64,000 nt of DNA from Bdellovibrionales bacterium (GTDB lineage: Bacteria; Bdellovibrionota; UBA1018; CAIMNF01), in NCBI GenBank assembly GCA_947502835.1, contig CANNBJ010000001.1, forward strand, positions 310,001 to 374,000. The letters are read 5' to 3'. Under the pieces are notes generated by a model. That model saw only the letters and a program-made list of their open reading frames with translations, had not been told where the DNA came from and did no database searches. The position numbers and the translations under genes were made by a program. Positions 45,129 through 56,152 of this stretch are shown here, in pieces; the stretch's first letter is position 1, and each line of letters opens with the position of its first letter.

Positions 45129-46138
45129 GAGGGTGCCTTTTCGCCTTGGTTTTCAGAAAAGGCCAAATATGCGGCACCCAAAGCACCTGCTGCATCTCCC
45201 AATGAGTTCTTCAGCACGGATGGCGGGTCCGAAGTCAAAAAACAGCTCTCACTCAGGCGGTTTTCAAGCCCCTGGTAGATTTGATCCTCAAGGCTGATTC
45301 CTCCACCCAGCACGATCACATGGGGATCAAGAAGGTTTGCAAGATTGGAGAGAAACTGGAGGAGGTCGTCGCGGTAGGATTCGGTGGTCGAAACAGCAAA
45401 CGGATCGCCTGAGCGGGCCAGCTCGAAAATCTGCTTGCCCGAGACACGCTGACCGGGCCGTGCGCGGAGGGAATACGCATGCTCAAGCCCCGGACCGGAG
45501 AGAAATTGCTCGGCGCAACCGGATTTCCCGCAATAGCAGGAACGATCCGCGGCCTTAAGGCTGATGTGACCGATTTCCCCAGTGCCTCCTCGTCTGCCCC
45601 GGATCAGCTCCCCGTTCATGATGATCCCTCCGCCGACGCCGGTGCCCAGGGTGATTCCCAGCAGGCAAAGTCCTGATTCTGAGACATGGTGAGATCGGGC
45701 CCAATCAGCTCCCGCTCCGAAACGGCTCTCCGCCAAGGCAAAACAGTTCGCATCATTTTCAAACACCATGGTGCCCGAGAATCCAAGAGCGCTTCCGAAT
45801 TCGGCTCTCAGATCAAGGTCCTTGAAAAATGGAATGCTGCCCTGGACCATTTGCTGAAGCTCCGGATGAACCGACCCTGGAATTCCAACCCCCATCCCCC
45901 GGATGGAAGAGAGGGGGATCCCCACTTCCGTAAGCGAGGCCTGAATCAAAGATTTCAGATTGCTCAAAAAACCGCGATGACCGTGGTTTCGTTCGGTCGG
46001 AATTCTTCGTCGCACAAGCACCTTGTGCGCGTGAAAAGAGGCGCTCCCGGAATCAAGGTGTCCCAAAGGGTGTTCTATGGAAATCAGGCTGACTTCGGTC
46101 TTTGTTCCACCGATGTCGATCCCGAAATAGACGTGGTT
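45125..46138 (-). CDS. ROK-family sugar kinase
   Basis: 337 residues from the ATG at 46138. Motifs: N-terminal phosphate loop 'GIDIGGTKTEVSL', 'FENDANCFALAE', 'GITLGTGVGGGI', 'GTGEIGHISL', and the ROK zinc motif 'CYCGKSGCAEQFLSG'. It phosphorylates glucose, an aminosugar or a related sugar; the exact substrate cannot be told. First gene of the ROK-PilZ-pip set, all joined by ATGA overlaps. Confidence 0.9.
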   Translation of the reverse strand, partial: NHVYFGIDIGGTKTEVSLISIEHPLGHLDSGSASFHAHKVLVRRRIPTERNHGHRGFLSNLKSLIQASLTEVGIPLSSIRGMGVGIPGSVHPELQQMVQGSIPFFKDLDLRAEFGSALGFSGTMVFENDANCFALAESRFGAGADWARSHHVSESGLCLLGITLGTGVGGGIIMNGELIRGRRGGTGEIGHISLKAADRSCYCGKSGCAEQFLSGPGLEHAYSLRARPGQRVSGKQIFELARSGDPFAVSTTESYRDDLLQFLSNLANLLDPHVIVLGGGISLEDQIYQGLENRLSESCFLTSDPPSVLKNSLGDAAGALGAAYLAFSENQGEKAPS

Positions 46139-46345
46139 CATGGGCTGGAGTATAGACGAAGTTTTCTGATAGGAAACCACAAACTGCCCGAGGCGGCCCG
46201 AGAGAAAAGGGATCCTTGTTTTGGGGAAGGGTTTGAAGAAAACTTCGTAAAAACAATATCATGGGCGTGACATTTGAGGTTCATCCCGATGTCCTTCAGG
46301 TCGGACAGGTGGACAGAACGAGGCTCCTTGTGTAGAGCAGAGTCC

Positions 46346-47515
46346 ATGATTGTCTTTTTGATCCGCGCATGGGTCTTGGGCTTGGTGTTTTTCTCAGGTC
46401 TTGCAGATGCGAGTGTCGGGAAACGCGCCCGAACCTCCTCCCTTCGACAGCTTGAGCTGTCTGAAATTCCAGAATTCCAGATCGATGATGCGGCTCTCGG
46501 ATCGCCAGAAGCCGGGTCCCGGGGCGGGCTCATGACGGCGCTCAAGCGTCAGCTTCCTTTGTGTCAGGACCTCCCGGATGCGTGGGATTTCGGGAGGTTC
46601 AAGGTATCAAGGGAGCGTTGGTGCAAGGAAACCATTTCCTGGTTTTTGGGGAAGCTCGAGTCCGGCGCATCACTTCAGCAGATCTTTGAGAGTGCCCGCC
46701 GGGAGCTTGATTGGTACGAATCCACAGGGAAACCGGAAACCGGGGAAGTTCAGTTCACGGGTTATTTTTTTCCCGTTCATCGGGCGAGACTCGTGAAGGA
46801 TTCCGAGTTCCGATACCCCGTGTACCGGACTCCTCCTGATCTCAAGACTCCGTATTTCACGAGAAAGGAAATCGAATCCGAAGGCGCCTTGGCGGGAAAG
46901 AATCTCGAGATTGCCTTTCTCAACAACCCTGTCGATCCTTACATTCTGCAAGTCCAAGGCTCAGGAGCACTTTTGGTTCCGGACGGATCGGGTGGGGAAA
47001 CAAGGATGATCGTGAACTATGCATCCGAGAATGGACGCCCCTATTCGTCTCTGGGCAAAGCCATGAGAGCCGCCGGAATCGAGGATCGTTACATCAGCCT
47101 GCAGGGGATCCATGAGTTCTTCACTCATGTTCGCCCGGATCTTTGGACGAAATTCTCCAATCTGAATGAGAGCTATGTGTTTTTCAAGAAGGATCAGGAG
47201 GGGCCCTATGGATACTCCGGAGTGATTCTGACGCCGAAGCACTCGATTGCGGTGGACCGCAGGGTGTTTCCGATGGGCATGGTGGGACTCATTCAAACGG
47301 AGAGACCTGAAGGGGTGGGTGGCGCATCTGCATCGGTACTGGCCTGGAAGAAGTTCGTCCAATTTGTGGTAACCCAAGACACAGGCGGAGCAATCCGCAC
47401 CCCGGGGCGTGTCGATGTATTCTGGGGCGAGGGGCCCTATGCGGAGATTGCAGCGGGGAAAACCGATCGAACCGGGAGGCTGCTTTTTTTTCTTCCGAAA
47501 AAAAGAGCTTGGTGA
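46346..47515 (+). CDS. mltA: Membrane-bound lytic transglycosylase A (MltA)
   Basis: 389 residues from the ATG at 46346, with a signal peptide but no lipobox Cys. MltA signatures: 'FTGYFFPV', 'ILQVQGSGALLV', 'PYSSLGKAM', 'NESYVFF', and the catalytic 'QDTGGAIRTPGRVDVFWG' near residue 345, which keeps the Asp in DTGG. It cuts glycan strands of peptidoglycan with 1,6-anhydro bond formation, in the periplasm. Lacking a lipobox, it may be periplasmic rather than membrane-anchored. Confidence 0.92.
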   Translation: MIVFLIRAWVLGLVFFSGLADASVGKRARTSSLRQLELSEIPEFQIDDAALGSPEAGSRGGLMTALKRQLPLCQDLPDAWDFGRFKVSRERWCKETISWFLGKLESGASLQQIFESARRELDWYESTGKPETGEVQFTGYFFPVHRARLVKDSEFRYPVYRTPPDLKTPYFTRKEIESEGALAGKNLEIAFLNNPVDPYILQVQGSGALLVPDGSGGETRMIVNYASENGRPYSSLGKAMRAAGIEDRYISLQGIHEFFTHVRPDLWTKFSNLNESYVFFKKDQEGPYGYSGVILTPKHSIAVDRRVFPMGMVGLIQTERPEGVGGASASVLAWKKFVQFVVTQDTGGAIRTPGRVDVFWGEGPYAEIAAGKTDRTGRLLFFLPKKRAW

Positions 47516-47530
47516 TCAGTCGTCATCCTG

Positions 47531-48109
47531 TCAGGGCAGCCCTTCCTCGAGCGAAAGATGGAGGGGCTCGTCGGATTCTTCATTTTTCTTTGGTGCATTT
47601 TTTGAAAAGATTCCTGCACCAACACGAAAAAACTCTCGTCCCCAATTGATGATTTTCGACCAACAAAGCTCATTCCAAAACTTGCCGATTCTTCGAACGG
47701 CCTTTTTTGCACCTGTGACATGGATTGCGACTCGCCCTGCAAGAACCCTTAAAAAATCGGCAAGATGTTTCCGCTCGGAAGCTTTCACGAGGAGTTGGAT
47801 TTGACGCCGGTCAATCCGCATCCGGTAGAGGCGCACCTTAAAGCGGGCCGCATAAACATGGATCATCGATGAGATTCGCGCTCGATTCTTGCGAGCGGAA
47901 AGTGACCAAGTCCCCTTGGCTCGATCAGAACTCAGCACGACATGCAGAGGAGCCCCTTCCACGAAGGGACGTTTTGTTTTTCGTTTTCGCTTTGATTCAG
48001 GTCCGCCATGGACGGTTCTCGGGTGGAGGAGCATTCTGAGGCGGTTTCGCACAGGTGAGCCGGGAACTTGTGTTTCAGTGATTTCAGTTTGGATCAGCGG
48101 CCGCTTCAT
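47531..48109 (-). CDS. Degenerate REP-associated (Y1/IS200-like) transposase
   Basis: 192 residues from the ATG at 48109, directly preceded by AAAGGA. The fold pattern of RayT-type Y1 transposases is visible: 'PLHVVLSS' (about 54-61) and the strand 'RRQIQLLVKA' (about 101-110). The latter aligns with the HUH motif xHxHLLV, but both His are Gln (Q-I-Q). No catalytic Tyr is seen in the following helix 'LADFLRVLAGRVAIHV'. The protein should be unable to nick DNA, but the reading frame is intact, which suggests decay or reuse as a DNA-binding protein. Convergent with mltA, divergent from tgt. Confidence 0.65.
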   Translation of the reverse strand: MKRPLIQTEITETQVPGSPVRNRLRMLLHPRTVHGGPESKRKRKTKRPFVEGAPLHVVLSSDRAKGTWSLSARKNRARISSMIHVYAARFKVRLYRMRIDRRQIQLLVKASERKHLADFLRVLAGRVAIHVTGAKKAVRRIGKFWNELCWSKIINWGREFFRVGAGIFSKNAPKKNEESDEPLHLSLEEGLP

Positions 48110-48123
48110 TTCCTTTAGCTTAA

Positions 48124-49467
<1,344 letters not shown>

Positions 49468-49471
49468 GATC

Positions 49472-49951
49472 ATGAAGAAAACTTTGATTTTAACCCTGAT
49501 GATTGCTGTTCTTTTTGTACTTTCCGGTGCGACCTCCTTCTCTGCGGATGCCACTGCTCCTGCAGGAGCTCCTCCTGTGTTCGCTCCGGGGCAAAGTGCC
49601 CCGGTCCAGGCAGCAGCCACTGCGACAACCGATGCGGCGACAGCAGCTCCCGCAGCCCAGCAAACGAGTGTTTTCGGGATGGTGCCGTTCATGTTGGTGA
49701 TGTTTGGTGTGATGTATTTCCTGATGATCCGTCCCCAGCAAAAAAGGATGAAAGAACATCAGTCCCTGATTTCCGGTCTCAAGAACGGGGATGAGGTGGT
49801 TACTTCTGCTGGAATCATCGGAACCATTGCAGGAATGAGTGAAAAAGTGGTGACTCTTGAAGTTTCCAAGAACGTCCAACTGAAAATCCTGAAAAGTCAG
49901 GTGAATCAGGTGGTGAAAGGTCCGATTCAGGACATCCAGACCAACGCTTGA
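49472..49951 (+). CDS. yajC: SecYEG-associated YajC, with added signal peptide and linker
   Basis: 159 residues from the ATG at 49472. The YajC core is 'VPFMLVMFGVMYFLMIRPQQKRMKEHQ...GDEVVTSAGIIGTI', with the conserved RPQ after the membrane helix. Unlike E. coli YajC (about 110 residues), an N-terminal signal-like helix and a Pro/Ala/Thr-rich linker (about 25-65) precede it. It helps the SecDF complex. Follows tgt by 4 bases. Confidence 0.93.
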   Translation: MKKTLILTLMIAVLFVLSGATSFSADATAPAGAPPVFAPGQSAPVQAAATATTDAATAAPAAQQTSVFGMVPFMLVMFGVMYFLMIRPQQKRMKEHQSLISGLKNGDEVVTSAGIIGTIAGMSEKVVTLEVSKNVQLKILKSQVNQVVKGPIQDIQTNA

Positions 49952-49984
49952 TCGAGGCATTTCAAGCTTTTCGAGGGAGAGGGC

Positions 49985-51685
49985 ATGAATAAAAAATGGT
50001 GGTTTAAGTTTTCGTTTTTGTTGTTCGTAACCTTGGTCGCCGGCCTGATGGTGCTTCCGACCTTTTCGCGGATGAATCCTGAAAAACTCCCGTTTTCACG
50101 GAAGATCAATCTAGGTTTGGATCTCCAAGGCGGGCTGTATCTTGTGATGGGAGTCGACTTCAACAAGGTCTTCAAGGAAATCACGGAACGTCAGATGGGC
50201 TCTCTTCTGGACCGCCTGAAGGACAAGAACCTGATGGCGCTTGAGTCAAAAGTCCGCGTGGAGGGAGTTCCCCAGGATGATCCCCGCATTCAGATCAAGG
50301 TTTCCGCGAGTCAGAAGAAAGAGGCTCTGGAGCTTGCGGCGAAAGATTTCCCGAACTTGAGGCTTACCGACGAGAAAGGCGAGAATCTCGAGTTCGGTCT
50401 CAGCAATGATTACCGGAATGACATTCGTGACAAGACCGTAAACCAGAGCATCGAAGTGATCCGGAACCGGATCGACGAGTTCGGTGTTGCGGAGCCGCAG
50501 ATTTCTTCTCAAGGATCCGATCGGGTCGTGGTGGAGCTTCCCGGAATCAAGGACGTTGATCGGGCAAAAGATCTTATCGGGAGAACCGCAAAGCTTGAGT
50601 TCAAGATGGTGGATGAGGAAGCACTCAAGACCGTGATGCTTCCTGAATTGATTGCACAGATCGAAAAAGAGAAGGGCATTTCATTCAAAGAGGGTGCGGA
50701 TGTAAAATTCTCCGAGTACGTAAAACAGATCAATGAAGCCGCAAAGGGAAAGATTCCCGAAGGCTCCGAGATCGCGTTTGAAAAGTCGGAGGCCGTTCGG
50801 ATGCCTCTTCTCCTCAAGTCCAAGGCCGAGGTGACCGGGAATGACCTGCAAGACGCACAGGTGAGTTTCAATCAGGAATCCCAGCGCCCGGAAGTTGCAT
50901 TTGAGCTCAACCCTAAGGGTGCTGTTACCTTCGAGAAGCTGACAGGCGAAAACGTCGGACGCAGGCTTGCGATCGTGCTTGACGGGATTGTCCACTCCGC
51001 CCCGAACATCAATTCCAAAATCGGAGCCCGGGGGGTGATTACCACGGGAAGAGGGGGGTATGACGAGGCACTTCGGGAATCCAAGGATCTTGCCATCGTT
51101 CTTCGCGCGGGAGCTTTGCCTGCGCAACTTGAGTTGATGGAACAACGCGTGGTCGGGCCGAGTCTCGGTGCGGACTCCGTGAACAAGGGAGCATTCGCGA
51201 GCATTCTCGGGATTCTTGCTGTGTTTCTGCTGACAGCCCTCTATTACCGGATTTCCGGGATGATTGCTGTGGCATCCCTTCTGCTGAACGTGGTGCTTGT
51301 GCTTGCCATTCTGGTTTGGCTTGAGGCGACACTTACCCTCCCGGGGATTGCGGGAATCGCACTCACGGTCGGGATTGCAGTCGATTCGAACGTCGTGATT
51401 TACGAGCGGATTCGCGAAGAACTCGGGCTCGGGAAAACCATTGGATCCGCCGTTGAGGCCGGATTCGACAAGGCCTTCAAGACCATTCTTGATGCGAACG
51501 TTGCCAACGGAATCGCCGCGATCATTTTGATGATGTACGGATCAGGTCCGGTGAAAGGGTTTGCCGTGACGATGATCATCGGGATCATCACAACTTTGTT
51601 CACAGCGGTCTTCGTTTGCCGTGTGCTTTTTGATTTTTACCTGAAGCGCATGGAAGACAAAAACGCAAAAACATTGAGCATTTAA
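49985..51685 (+). CDS. secD: Protein translocase subunit SecD
   Basis: 566 residues. N-terminal helix, then 'NLGLDLQGGLYLVMGVD' (D1 motif), the large periplasmic P1 domain, 'DGIVHSAPNI', and the C-terminal six-helix RND-type domain with 'GIAVDSNVVIYERIREEL' (D4 motif). Uses the proton-motive force to complete export at the inner membrane. AGGGAGA precedes the ATG. Confidence 0.97.
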   Translation: MNKKWWFKFSFLLFVTLVAGLMVLPTFSRMNPEKLPFSRKINLGLDLQGGLYLVMGVDFNKVFKEITERQMGSLLDRLKDKNLMALESKVRVEGVPQDDPRIQIKVSASQKKEALELAAKDFPNLRLTDEKGENLEFGLSNDYRNDIRDKTVNQSIEVIRNRIDEFGVAEPQISSQGSDRVVVELPGIKDVDRAKDLIGRTAKLEFKMVDEEALKTVMLPELIAQIEKEKGISFKEGADVKFSEYVKQINEAAKGKIPEGSEIAFEKSEAVRMPLLLKSKAEVTGNDLQDAQVSFNQESQRPEVAFELNPKGAVTFEKLTGENVGRRLAIVLDGIVHSAPNINSKIGARGVITTGRGGYDEALRESKDLAIVLRAGALPAQLELMEQRVVGPSLGADSVNKGAFASILGILAVFLLTALYYRISGMIAVASLLLNVVLVLAILVWLEATLTLPGIAGIALTVGIAVDSNVVIYERIREELGLGKTIGSAVEAGFDKAFKTILDANVANGIAAIILMMYGSGPVKGFAVTMIIGIITTLFTAVFVCRVLFDFYLKRMEDKNAKTLSI

Positions 51686-51707
51686 CCTGGATTTGAAGGG
51701 AAATTCC

Positions 51708-52679
51708 ATGTTTCATTTGATCAGACCTGACTCAAAAATTGACTTTGTCGGCAAACGGTATCTGTGGATCGGGCTTTCGGTTGCCACCATCATTGCCACC
51801 TTTATTCTGTTTTTCACAAAGGGCCTCAATTACGGGATTGATTTCACCGGAGGGGCTGAAGTGAAAGTAAAGGTGCCTTCCACCTGGGACACCGGCAAAG
51901 TGAGGGCCACCCTTGAGAAGGGGAGCCTTACGGGGCTCAAGATCCTGTCCCTGGGGGATCCGAAGGAAAGTGAATTCATGATCCGTGCCCAGGAAGAGGG
52001 AAAGGATTTGAACCAGGTTGTAAAGAAGATCGGTGATTCTCTCGGGGCGGAGCTCAAGCCGGGCGAATTCGAGATCAAGTCTGCTGACATTGTGGGACCC
52101 TCTGCCGGAGGCCTTCTCCGGAAGAACGGGTTTCTTGCAATGTTTTATGCCCTCCTTGCGATCCTTCTGTACGTCGCGATTCGCTTTGATTTTCGATATG
52201 CCCCGGGCGCGATTCTGGCCCTGTTTCACGATGCAATCATCGTGATCGGGATCTTTATCCTCACAGGCAAGGAATTCGACCTCACCGTTTTGGCAGCGAT
52301 TCTGGCCCTCATCGGGTATTCCAACAATGATACGATCATCGTGTTTGATCGTGTTCGAGAGACGATCAAGATGAACCCCTCGCTCCCGATCGAAGAGGTT
52401 GTGAATCAGTCCATCAATCAAACCCTTGGTCGAACGATCATGACCTCCCTTTCCACCTTTGTCTCGGTGGCAATGCTTTGGGCATTCGGGGGACATGTGC
52501 TTGAACCGTTCTCCTTTGCGCTCATGTGCGGGATCGTGGTGGGTACGTACTCCTCCATTTTCATTGCCTCATCGATGATGATCGTGCTCACCCATTACAG
52601 GGAAAATAAAATGAAGCGCGGGTCGGGGAAGAAATCCCGCGAAGTCAAACTCTCCCCTGAGGCCCATATCGGGATCTGA
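51708..52679 (+). CDS. secF: Protein translocase subunit SecF
   Basis: 323 residues from the ATG at 51708 (SD AAGGGA). 'GLNYGIDFTGGAEVKVKV' is the first conserved element; 'LALIGYSNNDTIIVFDRVRE' is the RND-type transmembrane motif. Pairs with SecD in the conserved yajC-secD-secF order. Confidence 0.97.
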   Translation: MFHLIRPDSKIDFVGKRYLWIGLSVATIIATFILFFTKGLNYGIDFTGGAEVKVKVPSTWDTGKVRATLEKGSLTGLKILSLGDPKESEFMIRAQEEGKDLNQVVKKIGDSLGAELKPGEFEIKSADIVGPSAGGLLRKNGFLAMFYALLAILLYVAIRFDFRYAPGAILALFHDAIIVIGIFILTGKEFDLTVLAAILALIGYSNNDTIIVFDRVRETIKMNPSLPIEEVVNQSINQTLGRTIMTSLSTFVSVAMLWAFGGHVLEPFSFALMCGIVVGTYSSIFIASSMMIVLTHYRENKMKRGSGKKSREVKLSPEAHIGI

Positions 52680-52684
52680 AGCGG

Positions 52685-54451
52685 ATGAAATTTGTTGTAA
52701 AGAACGAAGAAGAAGGGTCGCTGAAAGAGGCGGCCCTTTTTTTATCCAGTCAGACCGGAATGAGCTTTCTGGCCGCCACCGTATGCGTGAATCGAGGCAT
52801 CACAACGCCCGAGCAGGTGGATCTCTTCCTGAACCCCAGGCTTGAGACCCTGACGCATCCGTTTCGGATTCAGAACCTTGAGAAGGCTGCATCGAGGATT
52901 CTTGAATCACAGGCGGGACCGAGTCCTTCGAAGATGAGGGTATTTACTGATTATGACGTGGATGGAACAACCGGAGCTGCCCTTCTGACCTGGTTTTTCA
53001 GGGATCTTGGCTTCGATTTTGATGTGGTTCAGCCCGATCGATTCCGGGACGGGTACGGATTGAATGTCGGCGCGGTTGAGAAGGCGAAAGAAGACGGTGT
53101 CGGGATCCTGATCACGGTGGACTGCGGTGTCACGAATTTTGCTGCCGCCAACCGCGCGCGTGACCTTGGAATCGAGCTGATCATTGTGGATCACCATCAG
53201 ATTGATCCGATTCATGGCGTTCCCGATGCCTTTGCCGTCATCGATCCCCAGCAAGAGAGTGACCCCTCGGGATTGAAGCAGCTCTGTGGCTGTGCGCTTG
53301 GGTTTTATTTGTGCATGGGAATTCGGATCAAGGCTCGCGAATCGGGGTTTTTTCAATCCCGCGGGATCCAGGAACCGAGAATGAGGGATTTGCTTGATCT
53401 TGTCGTGATTGCGACCGCAGCAGACATGGTGCCTCTGGTGGGTGACAATCGAACCCTGGTTCGACACGGACTTCAGGTTCTGAGAGATACAAACAAGCCC
53501 GGTCTTCGCGAACTCATGCGGGTCGCGGGGATCGAGGTGAAATCCGTGAGTGCATCGAATCTCGGGTTCGGCCTTGGTCCCAGAATCAATGCCTCGGGGA
53601 GAATGGGCTCGGCTGAAACCGCGTATCGGGTGTTGACCACCAAGGATCCCGACGAGGGGAGAGTGCTTGCGGAACAACTCGAGGCGATGAATCAGGAACG
53701 TGCTGAGACCCAGAATCAAATCTGGGATCAGGTTCGGGAGCTGGTGAGTGCCGGACTCGAAAAGGGGCAGCACCCGTTTGGAGTTGTGGTTGCATCTTCG
53801 GACTGGCACGAGGGTGTTGTCGGGATCGTGGCTTCGAGAGTGACTGAGTATTTCAAGAAGCCCGCCGTGATCCTCGCAATCCGGGAGGATGGGGTCGCGA
53901 AGGGATCCGTCCGTTCCTATGGGGGCTATAACGTGCTTGAGGCCCTTCATTTGAGCAGTGCGCGGCTGATCGGTTATGGTGGCCACAAGTTTGCTGCGGG
54001 CTTGTCATTGAAGGATGCGGATGTGGAAGAGTTCTCAAAAAAATTCAATGAGAGCTTATCCACGCTTACGCCCAAGGAATCCGATGATCGTCTTAAGCTC
54101 GAGTGCAGGGTCAAGCTCTCCGATCTTGATCTGAAGGGGCTTGGGGAACTTGAGAGTCTTGCACCCTTTGGGCCCGGGAATCCAGAGCCATTGATCGGGG
54201 TCGAGGCAAGAATTGAAGAGCAAATGGTGCTGAAGGGGCGACATCTTAAGCTCAAGCTTCAGGCGGAAGCCGTGAAGCGTTTTGAGGGAATCTGGTTTAA
54301 TGCTGCGGAGAGACTAGAATTCACGGAGCTTGCGGAAGTTTCTGCCCAGTTGAAAAAGTCCTGTTTTTTCGCTGGCATACCGGAAATCAATCGCTTTATG
54401 GGGCGCGTAACCCCGACACTTCGAATCAAAGACGCACGATTGATTACATAG
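52685..54451 (+). CDS. recJ: Single-stranded-DNA exonuclease RecJ
   Basis: 588 residues. DHH-family motifs: 'DYDVDGTTGA' (motif I), 'VDCGVTN' (II), 'IVDHHQ' (III), 'ATAADMVPL' (IV), 'GFGLGPRINASGRMG' and 'GYGGHKFAAGLSL' (DHHA1). It degrades ssDNA 5' to 3' in recombination and mismatch repair. Follows secF by 5 bases; the secF-recJ pairing is common. Confidence 0.96.
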   Translation: MKFVVKNEEEGSLKEAALFLSSQTGMSFLAATVCVNRGITTPEQVDLFLNPRLETLTHPFRIQNLEKAASRILESQAGPSPSKMRVFTDYDVDGTTGAALLTWFFRDLGFDFDVVQPDRFRDGYGLNVGAVEKAKEDGVGILITVDCGVTNFAAANRARDLGIELIIVDHHQIDPIHGVPDAFAVIDPQQESDPSGLKQLCGCALGFYLCMGIRIKARESGFFQSRGIQEPRMRDLLDLVVIATAADMVPLVGDNRTLVRHGLQVLRDTNKPGLRELMRVAGIEVKSVSASNLGFGLGPRINASGRMGSAETAYRVLTTKDPDEGRVLAEQLEAMNQERAETQNQIWDQVRELVSAGLEKGQHPFGVVVASSDWHEGVVGIVASRVTEYFKKPAVILAIREDGVAKGSVRSYGGYNVLEALHLSSARLIGYGGHKFAAGLSLKDADVEEFSKKFNESLSTLTPKESDDRLKLECRVKLSDLDLKGLGELESLAPFGPGNPEPLIGVEARIEEQMVLKGRHLKLKLQAEAVKRFEGIWFNAAERLEFTELAEVSAQLKKSCFFAGIPEINRFMGRVTPTLRIKDARLIT

Positions 54452-54532
54452 TGCTTGTGTAAATTCACGCCCCTCCTTCATTCTTGAAAAAACGGAGTTC
54501 TATAGAGATCCACGTTCATGGAGGAACGGGTT

Positions 54533-56143
54533 ATGCGATTCGGGTTCACCCTTTTTTGTTATTTGATCTTCAGCGTTGCTTTTTCATCTCCTGCGCTTTC
54601 CGCAAAGCAGGAATTTGAATCCCGCCCGGGAGAATGGGTGGTGCGGATCAAGACTTCGAAAATCGAAGGTGCGTTCGAGCGCGTCGCCCGTCGATTGGAG
54701 AAAATGGTTTCTATGAAACAAGCGGTGGTCATTCGGAAGTCGATGACGTCACCCGAGTTCGCAACCTTGATCTTGCGAGGTGTGGACGCCTCTTCGGCAA
54801 AGGTCGCGTTGAATCGTGATCCGGAAGTGATGTATGCGGAACCAAATTATCTCTTTCATGCTCTTGGCCGGATGGACTCGAATCCGGATGATGCCCAATT
54901 TGGATCCCTCTGGGGTCTTCAGAATGTGGGACAGGCGGATGCATCGGGACAAACGGGCACGGCAGGATCCGACATCCATGTGACCCCGATTTGGGCCGCT
55001 GGAATCACCGGAAGCCGCTCGATCCGTGTGGCGGTGATTGATACCGGGATTGATGGGGTTCACCCGGACCTCTCAGTGAACGTTGACGTGAAGAACGGGT
55101 TTGATTTCGTGAATCAGACGGAAGGTGGGGCTGACGATCACAATCACGGGACCCACTGCGCTGGTACGATCGGGGCGGTGGCGAATAACGGAATCGGAGT
55201 TGCGGGCGTGAACTGGAATGTCACCATGATTCCGATCAAGTTCCTTGATTCCCGTGGAAGTGGAACTCTTGAGAATGCGGTGCAATCAATCCAGTACGCA
55301 ACCCGGCTCAAGGTCGACATCATGAGCAACAGCTGGGGGGGAGGACCATTTACCCAGAGTCTGCATGATGCGATCAGTGATGCAAAAAAAGCCGGAATCT
55401 TGTTTGTCGCGGCTGCGGGGAACGATTCCAACAACAATGATGCCCGTGCAACCTATCCTGCAGGATATGAGATCGACAACGTTCTCTCTGTCGCTGCAAC
55501 CGACAATCGGGATCGCCTCGCCGGGTTCTCCAATTATGGAGCGCGGACGGTTCATGTTGCGGCTCCTGGTGTGAAGATCCTCTCGACCTTGAAAGGCGGC
55601 GGGTATGGCGCCATGAGTGGAACCTCCATGGCAACTCCCCATGTTGCCGGAATTGCCGCCCTTCTTCTCTCTGCGGATTCGAATCTCGGATATGCGGAAC
55701 TGAAAGACCTGATCATTCGTTCCAGTGATCCGGTTCGGGCGCTCTCCCGCAAAGTAGCCTCCCGGGGGCGCGTGAACGTCTACAATGCGATTCACAGGAT
55801 CTTTCCAGAAACCCAAGGTCCTGATTCGAGCCAGTGGAAGGATGTTTCCTTTCCGATTGAGTCTGTTCATCCCTACGAGAACGGAAAAATCTCAAAATTC
55901 GAGGTGAAGGTCCCCGGGGCAAAATATCTCCGGGTTGTTTTTGACCGGATTGATACCGAAGCGGGATATGACTTCGTAGAGGTAAAGCAGACCCGTGGAG
56001 AGGTGGTGGACTCGGCCTCGGGGGTGCATCAGGCCTATGTGAGTGATTATGTTGAGGGCGAGGAAGCGGAGGTCCTGATCCGAGCCGACTCCAGTGTGAA
56101 CAAGTGGGGATTTAAGGTATCAAAAGTCCAAGCGATTTATTAA
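54533..56143 (+). CDS. Secreted subtilisin-like serine protease (S8)
   Basis: 536 residues from the ATG at 54533 (SD GAGGAA). Signal peptide ending near 'ALSA', an inhibitor-type prodomain (about 25-110), then the catalytic domain with Asp 'AVIDTGIDGVHPD', His 'NHGTHCAGTIG' and Ser 'GTSMATPHVAG'. The last about 115 residues are a separate beta domain ('WKDVSFPIESVHPYENG...FDRIDTEAGYDFVEV'), CUB/P-like. It is probably a secreted digestive or processing protease. Confidence 0.95.
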   Translation: MRFGFTLFCYLIFSVAFSSPALSAKQEFESRPGEWVVRIKTSKIEGAFERVARRLEKMVSMKQAVVIRKSMTSPEFATLILRGVDASSAKVALNRDPEVMYAEPNYLFHALGRMDSNPDDAQFGSLWGLQNVGQADASGQTGTAGSDIHVTPIWAAGITGSRSIRVAVIDTGIDGVHPDLSVNVDVKNGFDFVNQTEGGADDHNHGTHCAGTIGAVANNGIGVAGVNWNVTMIPIKFLDSRGSGTLENAVQSIQYATRLKVDIMSNSWGGGPFTQSLHDAISDAKKAGILFVAAAGNDSNNNDARATYPAGYEIDNVLSVAATDNRDRLAGFSNYGARTVHVAAPGVKILSTLKGGGYGAMSGTSMATPHVAGIAALLLSADSNLGYAELKDLIIRSSDPVRALSRKVASRGRVNVYNAIHRIFPETQGPDSSQWKDVSFPIESVHPYENGKISKFEVKVPGAKYLRVVFDRIDTEAGYDFVEVKQTRGEVVDSASGVHQAYVSDYVEGEEAEVLIRADSSVNKWGFKVSKVQAIY

Positions 56144-56152
56144 GGTTTCCCC

